The notes: a model not told the origin generated them from the sequence alone. DNA of 64,000 nucleotides from Streptomyces sp. NRRL F-5727 (GCF_000719555.1 NZ_JOGX01000033.1:6210-70209), one strand, 5' to 3'. Numbered from the stretch's first letter, positions 16,483 to 27,149 are shown. A program made the numbers and translations.

Positions 16483-16522
16483 GGGGTTGTCGGAAATCGG
16501 AGATCACGAGACGGTCCTCGCC

Positions 16523-17914
16523 ATGAACGCGAACCACCACGAAATCAGCGCATCCACCCGAGGCCAGCAGATCACCCTGCGCAGCGCCGCCGAGCTCGCC
16601 GACGCCCTGCCGTTCGTCCTCGGCTTCCACCCGACCGATTCGATCGTGCTCGTCGCCCTGCACGGCGCGAACGGACGCTTCGGCGGCCGGGTCAGGATCG
16701 GCATTCCCCGCTCGCCCGGCGAGTGGGACTCCACCGCGGACCACCTCGCCGAATGTCTCGTCGAGACATCGGCCCAGCGCACCTCGCCCCCCGACGGCAT
16801 CGTCGGCTTCCTCTGCCAGGACCCGTCGTCCGACGAGACCGCCGGCGAGGTCTACGAGCGGCTGCGGCCGCTCGCCCAGCGGCTCCGGACCGCCTGCGGA
16901 GCCCTCGACATCCCCGTCTACGAGGTGCTGTGCATCTCCGGCGGCCGCCACTTCTCGTACTGCTGCCCCGACGAGCGCTGCTGCCCGCCCGACGGCACCC
17001 CCCTCGCCCTCACCGGCACCTCGGTCATGGCCGCCGCGGCGGCGTACGCGGGAATCCAGGTGCGCGGCTCGCTGCGGGAGATGGAGGCCCGCTTCAAGCC
17101 CACCGGCGCACCCGGGGAGGCACAGCAGCGATCCGCGCTCGATGCCGCCGCGGCCCGGATCGTCCCCCTCGTCGTGGACGGAGCGGAGGAGCAGGGCAAG
17201 GCGCGACTGCGGGATACGACCCTGGCCCTCGCGGGCCGGCTCCTGGGCAGGTTCGCCGAACCGCCGCGCCAGGTCGGGCCGGACGGCGTCCGCCGCGGCC
17301 AGGCGGCGATCGACGCCGACGACGACGCCCGCGTCGAGCCCGCCGAGGCTGCCGCGGTCATCCTCGGGCTCCAGGACCGGATCGCCCGCGACCGCCTCGC
17401 CGAATGGATGGAGGGAGCCGAGGGCCTCGCCGCCGTGCGGCTCTGGCGCGTCCTCGCTCGGCGCTGTGTCGCCCCCTACCAGGAGTACGCCGCCGCCCCT
17501 CTGACCCTCGCCGGCTGGGCCGCCTGGTCCACCGGCGACGAACCCACCGCGCGCGTCGCCCTCAACCTCGCCCTGGACGCGGATCCCGAGTACGTCTTCG
17601 CGCGGCTGCTGCACCAGGCGTGCAACGAGGGCCTCGCGCCCGAATCGCTACGCTCCTGCCTGCGCGGCGAACGGGAGAACCGCGTGGCGGCGGAGAAGAC
17701 CGCCGCCGCGCACGCCCGCCGCACCCGGACCCGGACCCGCACCCGAGGCGCCCGGCCCGGCGGACCGCGGCCGGCGCTCCCGAAGGCGGGGGCGGGCGGC
17801 GTCCGGCGGGGACGCGGGGCGCCGGGTTCGCGGCCTGCCGGGCGTGCCTCCACTCGGCCGGGCGGCCCCGCCCCGCGGCACGGGGGCCGGCGCGGCACGA
17901 GGAGTGGCCGATGA
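16523..17914 (+). CDS. DUF4192 domain protein
   Basis: The family signature is clear: [33 protein letters not shown] and [10 protein letters not shown] near the N-terminus. The domain spans most of the 463 residues. DUF4192 is widespread in actinobacteria and has no established function. The tail from about residue 395 is basic and of low complexity, with a run of Arg-Thr dipeptides (about 400-408) followed by a Gly/Arg/Pro-rich end, suggesting nucleic-acid contact. The ATG at 16523 was chosen over the TTG at 16487, which lacks a spaced ribosome-binding site. Confidence 0.85.
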   Translation: MNANHHEISASTRGQQITLRSAAELADALPFVLGFHPTDSIVLVALHGANGRFGGRVRIGIPRSPGEWDSTADHLAECLVETSAQRTSPPDGIVGFLCQDPSSDETAGEVYERLRPLAQRLRTACGALDIPVYEVLCISGGRHFSYCCPDERCCPPDGTPLALTGTSVMAAAAAYAGIQVRGSLREMEARFKPTGAPGEAQQRSALDAAAARIVPLVVDGAEEQGKARLRDTTLALAGRLLGRFAEPPRQVGPDGVRRGQAAIDADDDARVEPAEAAAVILGLQDRIARDRLAEWMEGAEGLAAVRLWRVLARRCVAPYQEYAAAPLTLAGWAAWSTGDEPTARVALNLALDADPEYVFARLLHQACNEGLAPESLRSCLRGERENRVAAEKTAAAHARRTRTRTRTRGARPGGPRPALPKAGAGGVRRGRGAPGSRPAGRASTRPGGPAPRHGGRRGTRSGR

Positions 17915-18029
17915 CGACCGTGACCCCGCACACCACCCGACCGTTCACGTCTGTGGCGGAGCCGGGCGAGCCGTGCCGCCGACACCCTGCCGGCCGTCCG
18001 GATCGCACAGAGAGCACGCCGCACCCCTC

Positions 18030-20078
18030 ATGGTCCTCAGCCCTGTCCCGGCCCCCGGACGCACGGCGGAACAGCCCACCGGGCAAGCTCCCACGGTCGG
18101 CGCCCCCGCCACCCCCGGGACCCGCCCCGGGGAACTTCCCCCGGTCCACGACGCCCTGCTCTGCGTGGCCCTGCCCGGCTTCGCCGTCTCTCCCCGGCAC
18201 GGCCAGCTCACCGGGCACGGCCCCGAGGGCGTGTACGCGTCGGGGCGGCGGCTCCTCTCCCGCAGCGTGCTGCGGATCGCCGGACGCGAGCCCGTCCCCC
18301 TCCAGGGACGGCTCGCCGCCGCGGACCGGGCCGTGTTCGTCGGCGCCCTCCGGGTCCCGGGCGACACCGGTCCCGACCCGACGCTCACCGTCGAACGCTC
18401 CCGGGGCGCCGACGGAGCGGAGCGGATCACCCTCCGCAGCGCCGCCCCCCGCCCCGTCCGCCTCCCGGTGGAGCTCGCTCTGGGCACGGATCTCGCGGAG
18501 CTGGCCGCGGTCGCGTCCGGCAGGGACCGGCCCGAGCTCAGGGCCAGCGTCCACGGCACCGGTCTCCGCTGGGCCGCCCCCGACGGACGGTCCGTCGCCG
18601 TCACGGCCGACCCGGCGCCCATGGACGCCCTGGCGGCGGCGGGGGTCCTCCGCTGGGAAACCGATCTCGCCCCCGGCGCCGCACTCACCCTTCACCTCCG
18701 CCTCCACGCCGGGCGGGCCCCCGGCGCGGCCCCGCCCGGCGGGCGCCCCGGCGGCCACCTGCTCTCCGAGGCGCAGGCGGAAGGCGACGACCGCCGGCCC
18801 GGGGAACTGCTCCGCGTCTCCGTCGAGGACCTGCGGGCCCTCCTCCAGCGCGATCCCGCGCACCCCGCCGACGTCCATCTCGCGGCCGGCGTCCCGTGGC
18901 GCTGCGGGCCCGTCACCGCGGAGGCCCTCTGGGCGGCCCGCATGGTCCTGCCGCTCGGCACCCGGCTCGCCGTCACAACGCTCCGCGCCCTCGGCCGCAC
19001 CCAGCTCACCGCAGGAGCCGAGGCAGGGCGCATCCCCGGCCCGCTGCGGGACGCCGGTCCACACCTCCCGCCCCGCTGCACCGGAGTCGAGGCCACCCTC
19101 GCCTTCCCCGTCGTCCTCGCCGAGGCGCGACGGTGGGGTCTCCCCGCGGCCGACCTCGACGAGCTCCTTCCGGTGGCGGAGCGCTGCCTCGGCTGGCTGC
19201 GCCGCGGCCTCGACGCGGACGGGCTCCTCCCGGACCCGGCTCCCGGCGGGCCCTGGCGGGCCGAGACCCAGGCCCACGCCCACCGGGCCGCCCTGCTCGG
19301 TGCCGACCTCCTCGACGCCTGCGGGCGTCCCGGCGGGGACGACCTCAGGGCGGCGGCCCGCACCCTCCGCGAGCGGTTCCGCGGCGCCTTCTGGCTCGAC
19401 GACCCGTCCGGCGGCCGGCCCGCCGCCGTCCGGGCGCCGGAGGGGCGCGCCCGGCCCCAGCTCGGCGGATGGGCCGCCCACCTCCTCGACACCGGGCTCC
19501 TCGACGGCGGCCGGTACGCCCAGGGGCTGCTCGACCGGGCGGAGACCGAACAGGTCGCCCGGCTGCTCGGCACCCCGGCGCTCGACTCGGGCTGGGGGCT
19601 GCGCGGCCTCGGCGCCAGGGAACCGGGCCACAACCCGTTCGGACACCGGGCCGGAGCCGTCCGCGTCCACGAGACGGCCGTCGCCGTCTCGGGACTGGCC
19701 GCCGCCGGATACGAGAAGGAGGCGACCGCCCTGCTGCGGGGCCTCCTCGACGCCGCCGAGCACTTCGGCCACCGGCTGCCCGAGATGTACGCGGGCGAGC
19801 AGCGCACCGCGGGCGCCCACCCCGTGCCGCACCCGGCCGCCTGCCGGCCCGCCGCCGTCGCGGCCGCCGGAGCGGTCCACGCGCTCGCCGCCCTGGTCGG
19901 GATCCGCCCCGACGCCCCCGGCGGGAGCGTCGCCGTCCAGCCGATGTCCTCCGCGCCGCTGGGGGCGATCCGGTTCTCGGGGCTCGTGGTCGCCGGCGAA
20001 CCCTTCGCCGTACGGGTGAGCCGCCTCGGACTCGGTATGGTCGAGGAGGCCGCCGAGGGTCTGCAGCTGGGGGTGTGA
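18030..20078 (+). CDS. Glycogen-debranching-enzyme-like protein (GDE N-terminal domain plus helical barrel)
   Basis: The 682-residue protein matches the actinobacterial amylo-alpha-1,6-glucosidase-like group. An N-terminal beta domain (about 40-230; GFAVSPRHGQLTGHGPEGVY, ASGRRLLSRSVLRIAG) is followed by an (alpha/alpha)6-barrel-like region (about 290-660; GPWRAETQAHAHRAALLGADLLDA, ALDSGWGLRGLGAREPGHNPF). Activity in these proteins is inferred rather than shown. No signal peptide, so probably cytoplasmic. The start is uncertain: ATG 18030 is the first methionine that leaves only a short disordered leader, and its ribosome-binding site is poor. Confidence 0.8.
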   Translation: MVLSPVPAPGRTAEQPTGQAPTVGAPATPGTRPGELPPVHDALLCVALPGFAVSPRHGQLTGHGPEGVYASGRRLLSRSVLRIAGREPVPLQGRLAAADRAVFVGALRVPGDTGPDPTLTVERSRGADGAERITLRSAAPRPVRLPVELALGTDLAELAAVASGRDRPELRASVHGTGLRWAAPDGRSVAVTADPAPMDALAAAGVLRWETDLAPGAALTLHLRLHAGRAPGAAPPGGRPGGHLLSEAQAEGDDRRPGELLRVSVEDLRALLQRDPAHPADVHLAAGVPWRCGPVTAEALWAARMVLPLGTRLAVTTLRALGRTQLTAGAEAGRIPGPLRDAGPHLPPRCTGVEATLAFPVVLAEARRWGLPAADLDELLPVAERCLGWLRRGLDADGLLPDPAPGGPWRAETQAHAHRAALLGADLLDACGRPGGDDLRAAARTLRERFRGAFWLDDPSGGRPAAVRAPEGRARPQLGGWAAHLLDTGLLDGGRYAQGLLDRAETEQVARLLGTPALDSGWGLRGLGAREPGHNPFGHRAGAVRVHETAVAVSGLAAAGYEKEATALLRGLLDAAEHFGHRLPEMYAGEQRTAGAHPVPHPAACRPAAVAAAGAVHALAALVGIRPDAPGGSVAVQPMSSAPLGAIRFSGLVVAGEPFAVRVSRLGLGMVEEAAEGLQLGV

Positions 20079-20156
20079 CGGATGCCGGGCACGGAGACGA
20101 GGAAGCGCTCGCGACCGGGTGACGAAGTCACGGTCGGAGAGCACGCGGGGCGTGTT

Positions 20157-20176
20157 TATCGTCAGGAAGACGACTA
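20157..20176. promoter_or_regulatory. Inverted repeat before the Nudix regulator gene
   Basis: TCGTC-AGGAA-GACGA (20159-20173) is a perfect palindrome with further outer symmetry (TA...TA), ending about 11 bases before the start codon. Nudix-type regulators bind such sites, so autoregulation is plausible. A separate palindrome, GTGAC-GAA-GTCAC, lies at 20119-20131. Confidence 0.5.
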
Positions 20177-20186
20177 TGATCGCGGC

Positions 20187-20951
20187 ATGTCTCCCTACGA
20201 CCCGTCGGCCTTCCCGCCCTTCGCTGTCACCGTCGACCTGGTCGTCCTCACCGTGCGGAGCCACGCACTGTGCACCCTGGTCGTCCGTAGGGGAGAAGCG
20301 CCGTTCCAGGGGCGGTGGGCACTGCCCGGAGGCTTCGTCCGCGACGACGAGGACCTCGGCGCCGCCGCCGCGCGCGAGCTGGCCGAGGAGACCGGGCTGT
20401 GCGCCCACGACCCGTCGGCGCCCCAGCCCGTGCCGGACAACGGCGCCCACCTCGAACAGCTCGCCACCTACGGGGCGCCCGAGCGCGACCCGCGGATGCG
20501 GGTGGTGAGCGTCGCACACCTCGCGCTCGCCCCCGACCTGCCCGCGCCCCGGCCCGGCGGCGACGCCCACAGCGCGCGCTGGGCGCCCGTGGAGGAGCTG
20601 CTCGACCAGGCGCGGGCGGCGGGGAGCGACTCTCCGGACGCGCTCGCCTTCGACCACGCCCAGATCCTCTCCGACGGGGTGGAGCGGGCCCGCTCCAAGA
20701 TCGAGTACTCCTCGCTCGCCACCGCGTTCTGCCCGCCCGAGTTCACCGTCGGCGAGCTGCGCCGGGTCTACGAAGCCGTCTGGGGCGTCTCGCTCGACCC
20801 GCGCAACTTCCACCGCAAGGTCACCGGCACCCCCGGCTTCCTCGTCCCGACCGGAGGGACCACCACCCGTCAGGGAGGGCGCCCCGCCCAGCTGTTCAGG
20901 GCCGGCGGCGCCACCCTGCTCAACCCGCCGATGCTGCGCCCCGAGGTCTGA
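20187..20951 (+). CDS. Nudix hydrolase with C-terminal winged helix (NrtR-like regulator)
   Basis: The 254-residue protein has a complete Nudix box (residues 49-71: G-x5-E-x7-REL-xEE-x-GL, in [13 protein letters not shown] then RELAEETGL), so catalysis on an ADP-ribose-like substrate is possible. The C-terminal part (about 165-235: [35 protein letters not shown]) is the winged helix-turn-helix of NrtR-type transcription factors, which sense ADP-ribose or related compounds and often control NAD or sugar genes. A palindrome directly before the gene is a candidate operator. Confidence 0.88.
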   Translation: MSPYDPSAFPPFAVTVDLVVLTVRSHALCTLVVRRGEAPFQGRWALPGGFVRDDEDLGAAAARELAEETGLCAHDPSAPQPVPDNGAHLEQLATYGAPERDPRMRVVSVAHLALAPDLPAPRPGGDAHSARWAPVEELLDQARAAGSDSPDALAFDHAQILSDGVERARSKIEYSSLATAFCPPEFTVGELRRVYEAVWGVSLDPRNFHRKVTGTPGFLVPTGGTTTRQGGRPAQLFRAGGATLLNPPMLRPEV

Positions 20952-21075
20952 GGGGCACACGGATCCGCCGCCCCCGAGGCGGCAACCCTGCGGCAAAAGT
21001 CCGAAATCTGGCGTTATCTTGCTGCGGTAGCGCCGCCCTGCCTGCGGAGCGGTGACACCTACCGCGAGAGAAGCG

Positions 21076-22818
21076 ATGCTCCAGGCCATCGGACTGACCA
21101 GCACCCCCCGCCGCGATCGCCCGCCCGCCGTGGACGATCTGACCTTCGAGGCGCCGGCGGGAGCCGTGACCGCCCTCGTCGGCCCCCCGGGCTCCGGCAA
21201 GACGACCGCCCTGCGCCTGCTGCTCGAACTCGACCCGGGGCGTGGACTCACCTACTTCCGGGGGCGGCCGCTGCGCCGGATCGCCCAGCCCGCGCGCGAG
21301 ATCGGGGTGGTCCTCGGCGATGTGCCCGGCCACCCCTCCCGTACCGTGCGCGGACAGCTGCGGATGCTCGCCGCGGGAGCGGGAGTTCCGGCCGGCCGGG
21401 CCGACGAGGTGATCCGCGCCGTGGGGCTCGGCGGCCTGGAGGGACGACGGATCGGCACCCTGCCGCGCGGGGCGGACCGCCGACTCGCCCTGGCCGCCGC
21501 CCTGTTGGGGGAGCCGCACACTCTGCTCCTCGACGATCCGGGGGCGGGGCTGTCCCCGGCGGAGCGGATCCGGCTGCACGAACTGCTGCGCGCCCACGCG
21601 CGGGCCGGCGGCACCGTCCTCTACACGACCAGGGACCCCAAGGACGCGGCCCGTAACGCCGACCACGTCGTCACCGTCGACGCCGGCCGCCTGGTCGCCG
21701 CCCAGGACTCCGGCGACTTCGCCCGTACCAGGCTCCGGCCGAGGGTCGCCGTCCGCTCGCCGCAGGCCGCCCGCCTCGCCGCCGCCGTGACCCAGGAGGC
21801 CCGGTCGGCCCGCCGTCCGGTCGAGGTCGTCACGGAGGACGGCAACCTCCTCCTGGTCTACGGCGGGGACTGCGCCCAGGTGGGGGACATCGCGTTCCGG
21901 CACGGCGTCCCGGTCCACCGGCTCGCGGACGAAATCGGGGACGCGGGCCCCGGGCCCACCGGGCCGAGGTCCGAAGAGGCGCCCGAAGCCGGCCGGGCGG
22001 CGGCTGCCGGCGGTCCGGGCCGGGCGGCGACGGCGCGCCGACCGGTCCGCTCGCCGCTGCGCCCGCTCCGGTACGAGCTGCGCCGGATCCTCGGCGTACC
22101 GTCCACGGGGCTGGTCCTGGCGGGCGTCCTGGCGGTGTCGGCCGTGCTCGCGGTGCTGCTCGGCAGGGGCGGCGGCACCCCGCTCCCCGCGGTGCTGGCC
22201 GCCTGGCCCGACCTGCTGCCGCTGCCGCCCGCCGCGCTCGGCGCCGGTCTGCTCGGCGCCCTCTCCTTCGGTGAGGAGTACCGCTACCCCGCGCTGGCCG
22301 CGGGGCGCGGAGCCGTACCGCGCCGGCTCGCGCTGCTGCTCGCCAAGCTCGCCGTCGCCGCGCTCGGCGCGCTGCTCCTCGGTGCGCTGGTGGCGGCGGC
22401 CGATCTGGCGGCCCTCCGCCTCTGCTACGGAGCGGACTTGATCTCCGTTCCGGACAACTGGGCTCCGATGGCGGCGAGTTGGCTGGGCCTCGCGGTCGGC
22501 TGCGCGTGGGCGGGGGTGCTGGGGGCCGGAGTGTTCCGGGCCGCGGCCGCCGGGGTGGCCGCGGTCCTCTTCGTGCCGGTCGCGCTCGTCCCGGTGCTGG
22601 GGCAGGTGATGAGCGGCCCCGCGGTCCGGTCCGTCGCCGGACTCCCCGCCCGGCTCGGCGAGTTCGTCGGGCCGCGGTGGGCGCCGTCCCTCGATCGCTG
22701 GATCGCCGGGGCTCTGGAGGTGGTGGGGCAGCCCGCCGGTGTGGCTCTCGCGCTCACGTTGACGGTTCTGCTCTGCGCCTATGTGCTCACCGGCCTTCGT
22801 TCGCAGGCCCGTTGGTGA
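21076..22818 (+). CDS. ABC protein: ATPase fused to membrane domain, with altered ATPase motifs
   Basis: Residues 1-210 of 580 form an ABC ATPase: Walker A GPPGSGKTT and Walker B LLLDDPGAGLSP. Three motifs are altered: the signature reads LPRGA instead of LSGGQ, the catalytic Glu after Walker B is Asp, and the H-loop His is replaced (YTTRDP). After a disordered Gly/Ala linker (about 300-330) the C-terminal half has roughly six membrane helices (LVLAGVLAVSAVLAVLL, LLLAKLAVAALGALLLGALV, and others) like an ABC-2 permease. The ATG at 21076 has GAGAGAAG upstream; GTG 21052 is an alternative. It ends 160 bases before whiH on the same strand. Substrate unknown. Confidence 0.82.
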   Translation: MLQAIGLTSTPRRDRPPAVDDLTFEAPAGAVTALVGPPGSGKTTALRLLLELDPGRGLTYFRGRPLRRIAQPAREIGVVLGDVPGHPSRTVRGQLRMLAAGAGVPAGRADEVIRAVGLGGLEGRRIGTLPRGADRRLALAAALLGEPHTLLLDDPGAGLSPAERIRLHELLRAHARAGGTVLYTTRDPKDAARNADHVVTVDAGRLVAAQDSGDFARTRLRPRVAVRSPQAARLAAAVTQEARSARRPVEVVTEDGNLLLVYGGDCAQVGDIAFRHGVPVHRLADEIGDAGPGPTGPRSEEAPEAGRAAAAGGPGRAATARRPVRSPLRPLRYELRRILGVPSTGLVLAGVLAVSAVLAVLLGRGGGTPLPAVLAAWPDLLPLPPAALGAGLLGALSFGEEYRYPALAAGRGAVPRRLALLLAKLAVAALGALLLGALVAAADLAALRLCYGADLISVPDNWAPMAASWLGLAVGCAWAGVLGAGVFRAAAAGVAAVLFVPVALVPVLGQVMSGPAVRSVAGLPARLGEFVGPRWAPSLDRWIAGALEVVGQPAGVALALTLTVLLCAYVLTGLRSQARW

Positions 22819-22978
22819 TCACTTCCGGACCAATAGGTTCCGGATGGGTCGCAACTCCCTTGATGAATGCCTCTTATGTCCGAATAATCGTCAATTGCGT
22901 AGCGGGTGCCGATCACCCTTTCGTGTGCTTTTCACCAAAGACCTCAAGGGTCACGGAGGCAACGCCGACAAAGGATGC
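22819..22978 (+). promoter_or_regulatory. whiH upstream region with a WhiG-type -10 element
   Basis: This stretch is AT-richer than its surroundings. GCCGATCA at 22908-22915 is a close match to the -10 (GCCGATAA) of WhiG/FliA-type sigma factors, which are known to read whiH in S. coelicolor. A TCAA at 22891-22894 is the best -35 candidate, but its spacing is about 2 bases short. A direct repeat of TTCCGGA lies near the start of the region. GTG at 22979 follows AAAGGA. Confidence 0.5.
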
Positions 22979-23869
22979 GTGAGTACCCTTGCGCATACGA
23001 TGATGACCGCCGCCCGCTCCGTCGACTCCGGCCTCGGCGCCCCGGGCGATCTCGACCGCTACCCCTACGCGGAGGCGCCCGTCGCCGACCGCGTGAGCCC
23101 GCCCTCCTGGGAGGGGGTGGACACGGACCTCGGCCGCGTCGGCCGCCGCACCGCCGGCAGCCGCGGCCGCGGACTGCACGGCCAGCTCGTCCAGCAGCTC
23201 GGCCAGATGATCGTCTCCGGCGACCTCGGCGCGGACCGCCCCCTCGTCCCCGAGGAGATCGGCCAGCGCTTCGAGGTCTCGCGCACCGTCGTGCGCGAGT
23301 CCCTCCGCGTCCTGGAGGCCAAGGGTCTGGTCAGCGCGCGGCCCAACGTCGGCACCCGGGTCCGTCCGGTCAGCGACTGGAACCTGCTCGACCCCGACAT
23401 CATCGAGTGGCGCGCCTTCGGCCCCCAGCGCGACGACCAGCGGCGCGAGCTCAACGAGCTGCGCTGGACCATCGAGCCGCTGGCCGCCCGCCTCGCCGCC
23501 GGCCACGGCCGCGAGGACGTGCAGCAGCGCCTCTCCGACATGGTCGAGATCATGGGGCACGCGTACGCGCAGGGTGACGGCATCACCTTCTCCCGGGCCG
23601 ACGCCGAGTTCCACTCCCTGCTCATCCAGCTCGCCGGCAACCGCATGCTGGAGCACCTCTCCGGCATCGTCGCCGCCGCCCTCCAGGTCTCCGGCGGCCC
23701 CGTCACCGGCTGCGACCGCCCCGGCGACAGCTGCCTGGCGCACCATGCGCGGATCGTCGACGCCCTCGCCGCCGGGGACGCCCTGGGGGCCGAGACCGCC
23801 ATGCGCCAACTGCTCACGGTTCACCCCGAGGTGGAGCCCCGCGTGGTCCCCGCCCCCCGCGAACACTGA
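22979..23869 (+). CDS. whiH: GntR-family sporulation regulator WhiH
   Basis: The 296-residue protein has a GntR-type winged helix (about 66-125: LHGQLVQQLGQMIVSGDLG, EEIGQRFEVSRTVVRESLRV) and a FadR/FCD-type helical ligand domain (about 150-275), with the metal-site histidines in DAEFHSLLIQLAGN and LAHHARIVDALAAGD. Sequence, length and position directly upstream of hrdB match S. coelicolor WhiH, which acts in aerial hyphae before septation and represses its own gene. The start is GTG 22979. A strong terminator follows. Confidence 0.85.
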   Translation: MSTLAHTMMTAARSVDSGLGAPGDLDRYPYAEAPVADRVSPPSWEGVDTDLGRVGRRTAGSRGRGLHGQLVQQLGQMIVSGDLGADRPLVPEEIGQRFEVSRTVVRESLRVLEAKGLVSARPNVGTRVRPVSDWNLLDPDIIEWRAFGPQRDDQRRELNELRWTIEPLAARLAAGHGREDVQQRLSDMVEIMGHAYAQGDGITFSRADAEFHSLLIQLAGNRMLEHLSGIVAAALQVSGGPVTGCDRPGDSCLAHHARIVDALAAGDALGAETAMRQLLTVHPEVEPRVVPAPREH

Positions 23870-23928
23870 TCCGCGGACCGTGGCCGGAAGCGCACGGGCG
23901 CGTACGCAGGGAGAGCCGCCGGGTCCGA

Positions 23929-23968
23929 GCGCGGTCCGGGGAGCCCGGAGGGGTTCCCCGGACCGCGC
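23929..23968 (+). terminator. Terminator after whiH
   Basis: A perfect 14-bp stem (GCGCGGTCCGGGGA / TCCCCGGACCGCGC) with a 12-base loop lies 60 bases after the whiH stop and separates it from the hrdB promoter region. Confidence 0.8.
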
Positions 23969-23969
23969 C

Positions 23970-24248
23970 AGGGTGCCGGCGGCGCCGAATGTACGCTTGA
24001 CTCCCTTCCGTCCGGTTCGTCGCGGATGCGGTGTGACTCGGGACACGAAGATTGGGCGTAACACTCCTCCGAGCCGTGCGATGACCTAAGAGGTGACAGC
24101 CGAGGAAGGAATACAGCAGCCGGTGCAGGCGCTGTGCAGTTCCCCGGTCCAGCCCGCGCCGTCGGCACATTCCCCGTCGACGGTCGTCGGCTCCGGCCCG
24201 ATCCCGGGCGGGGCCGGAAGCCGTTTCCATCGTTCCGAGAGGTTGTTC
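23970..24248 (+). promoter_or_regulatory. hrdB promoter and leader region
   Basis: The 280 bases before hrdB hold its promoter(s). A TTGACT hexamer at 23997-24002 is followed by no clear -10. A GGAAT at 24108-24112 recalls a SigR -35, but no GTT lies at the right distance, so it is not called. An open frame continues upstream of hrdB to 24093, but its GTG overlaps the only ribosome-binding-like sequence. No gene was seen here. Confidence 0.5.
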
Positions 24249-25802
<1,554 letters not shown>

Positions 25803-25830
25803 TCTCCCGATCGGTCCGAGGCGTACAGCG

Positions 25831-25879
25831 ACGGCCGAAGGGCCCGGTTCCCCGCTCGGGGACCGGGCCCTTCGGCCGT
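25831..25879 (+). terminator. Very strong terminator after hrdB
   Basis: A 22-bp stem with a single bulged base and a GCTC loop (arms begin ACGGCCGAAGGGCCCGG and end CCGGGCCCTTCGGCCGT) starts 28 bases after the stop codon. It is the most stable hairpin seen in the window. Confidence 0.92.
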
Positions 25880-25950
25880 TCGCGCGTGCAGCGGACGCGT
25901 CCGTGCCCGACGCTGGGTGAACGGATATCTGCGGAGAGTCAGGAGGCTCC

Positions 25951-26772
25951 ATGCGTGGTCCCTTCGCCCGTGCGTTGACGGGTGCCCTGGGTCTGGTCAC
26001 GGCGGTGGCCGGACAGGTGGCCTGGGCCGCCCCGGCCGGCGCGGACAGCGTCGTGGTGGGCGGCAGCCCGGCGGCGATCACCGACGCGCCCTGGGTGGTG
26101 GCGCTGTCCAGCCGTGACCGGTTCGGGGGTACGCGGGCGGGTCAGTTCTGCGGCGGCGTCGTCGTGGCGCCCACCAAGGTGCTCACCGCCGCGCACTGCC
26201 TGGGCCGTGAGGTGCTCGGCGGCGCCCCCTGGCAGCTGCGGGACTTCTCGGTGATCGCCGGCCGGGCCCTCCTGCGCGGCCAGGGCGGGCAGGAGGTGCG
26301 TATCGCGGACACCTGGGTGAACCCGGACTACGACCCGTCGACCAACGCGGGCGACCTCGCCGTCCTCACCCTCGCCGAGGCCCTGCCGCAGTCCTACGTG
26401 ATCAAGGTGGCGGCGCCCGGGGACGCGGCGGAGGCCCCGGGGACGGAGGCCCAGGTGTACGGCTGGGGCGACACGACCGGGAACGGGAGCTACGCCTCCT
26501 CGCTCCGCTCGGCGCCCGTGCAGGTCCTGCCGGACTCGGCCTGCGAGCGGGCGTACCCGGGTGGCTGGGGCGGCGTCTCGTACCGCAAGGCGTCCATGCT
26601 CTGCGCCGGGGACCCCGAGGGCGGCCGGGACGCCTGTCAGGGCGACAGCGGCGGCCCGCTGGTGGGCCGGGGGGTGCTGATCGGGCTGGTGTCCTGGGGG
26701 AGCGGCTGCGGGCAGGCCGAGAACCCCGGGGTCTACACGCGGGTCTCCACCGTGCTGCCCGAGCGGTTCTGA
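25951..26772 (+). CDS. Secreted trypsin-like serine protease
   Basis: The 273-residue S1-family protein has a signal peptide (1-32, cut near AAPAGADS) and the mature start VVVGGSPA. The catalytic triad is His82 (LTAAHCLG), Asp135 (NAGDLAVLTL) and Ser233 (CQGDSGGPL). The specificity-pocket region DPEGGRDACQGD, with Asp six residues before the serine, predicts cleavage after Arg/Lys. The start ATG has AGGAGG upstream. The C-terminus ends PERF, a little shorter than the usual final helix. Role unknown; extracellular protein breakdown or processing is likely. Confidence 0.92.
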   Translation: MRGPFARALTGALGLVTAVAGQVAWAAPAGADSVVVGGSPAAITDAPWVVALSSRDRFGGTRAGQFCGGVVVAPTKVLTAAHCLGREVLGGAPWQLRDFSVIAGRALLRGQGGQEVRIADTWVNPDYDPSTNAGDLAVLTLAEALPQSYVIKVAAPGDAAEAPGTEAQVYGWGDTTGNGSYASSLRSAPVQVLPDSACERAYPGGWGGVSYRKASMLCAGDPEGGRDACQGDSGGPLVGRGVLIGLVSWGSGCGQAENPGVYTRVSTVLPERF

Positions 26773-26831
26773 GCCCCGGGGCCGGTGCCGGGCCGAGGGG
26801 CCTGCCCGGGCGGGCTCCGAGGGGTACGAGA

Positions 26832-26870
26832 ACGGGCGGCCACCCCCTGGTCGAGGGAGTGGCCGCCCGT
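26832..26870. terminator. Hairpin between protease gene and DUF7455 gene
   Basis: A perfect 12-bp stem (ACGGGCGGCCAC / GTGGCCGCCCGT), extended by further pairing inside, lies between the convergent genes. Confidence 0.75.
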
Positions 26871-26918
26871 CGTCCGGTCGTCAGCGACCGGCCCTGAGCT
26901 CGTCGTGGTAGCGCGGCG

Positions 26919-27149
26919 TCAGTGCTCGTCGCCCATCGTGCGGGCCGGCACATCGGTCAGCCGGTCCGTCTCATCCTGTATCTCAACGGCGATCTTCTTG
27001 AGTTCCGGCTCGAACTTGCGACCGTGGTGGGCGCAGAAGAGCAAGTCACCTCCGCTGGCCAGGACGACACGCAGGTATGCCTGGGCGCCGCAGCGGTCGC
27101 AGCGGTCAGCGGCCGTCAGGGGGCTCGCGGGGGTCAGAACAGTAGTCAC
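26919..27149 (-). CDS. Small zinc-ribbon-like protein (DUF7455-type)
   Basis: The 76-residue protein starts at GTG 27149 behind AGAAGAGG. It contains CDRCGAQAYLRV and a second metal half FCAHHGRKF, a likely treble-clef or ribbon zinc site, then a helical tail. It is conserved in actinobacteria as a small protein of unknown function and diverges from parE. No signal peptide. Confidence 0.82.
   Translation of the reverse strand: MTTVLTPASPLTAADRCDRCGAQAYLRVVLASGGDLLFCAHHGRKFEPELKKIAVEIQDETDRLTDVPARTMGDEH

Noticed and set aside
14198..17614. A 1138-codon reading of the RecQ-like gene reaching into DUF4192
   Set aside because: The extension overlaps a real divergent gene and its DnaA-box promoter region; helicase homology begins near 16381.
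24108..24141. Possible SigR-type promoter before hrdB (GGAAT at 24108)
   Set aside because: A GTT element at 18-19 bases is missing; the next GTT is 26 bases away.
24093..24248. In-frame upstream extension of hrdB with a GTG at 24093
   Set aside because: The GTG overlaps the only purine-rich site, leaving no spacing, and the usual HrdB start ([11 protein letters not shown]) at 24249 has its own ribosome-binding site.
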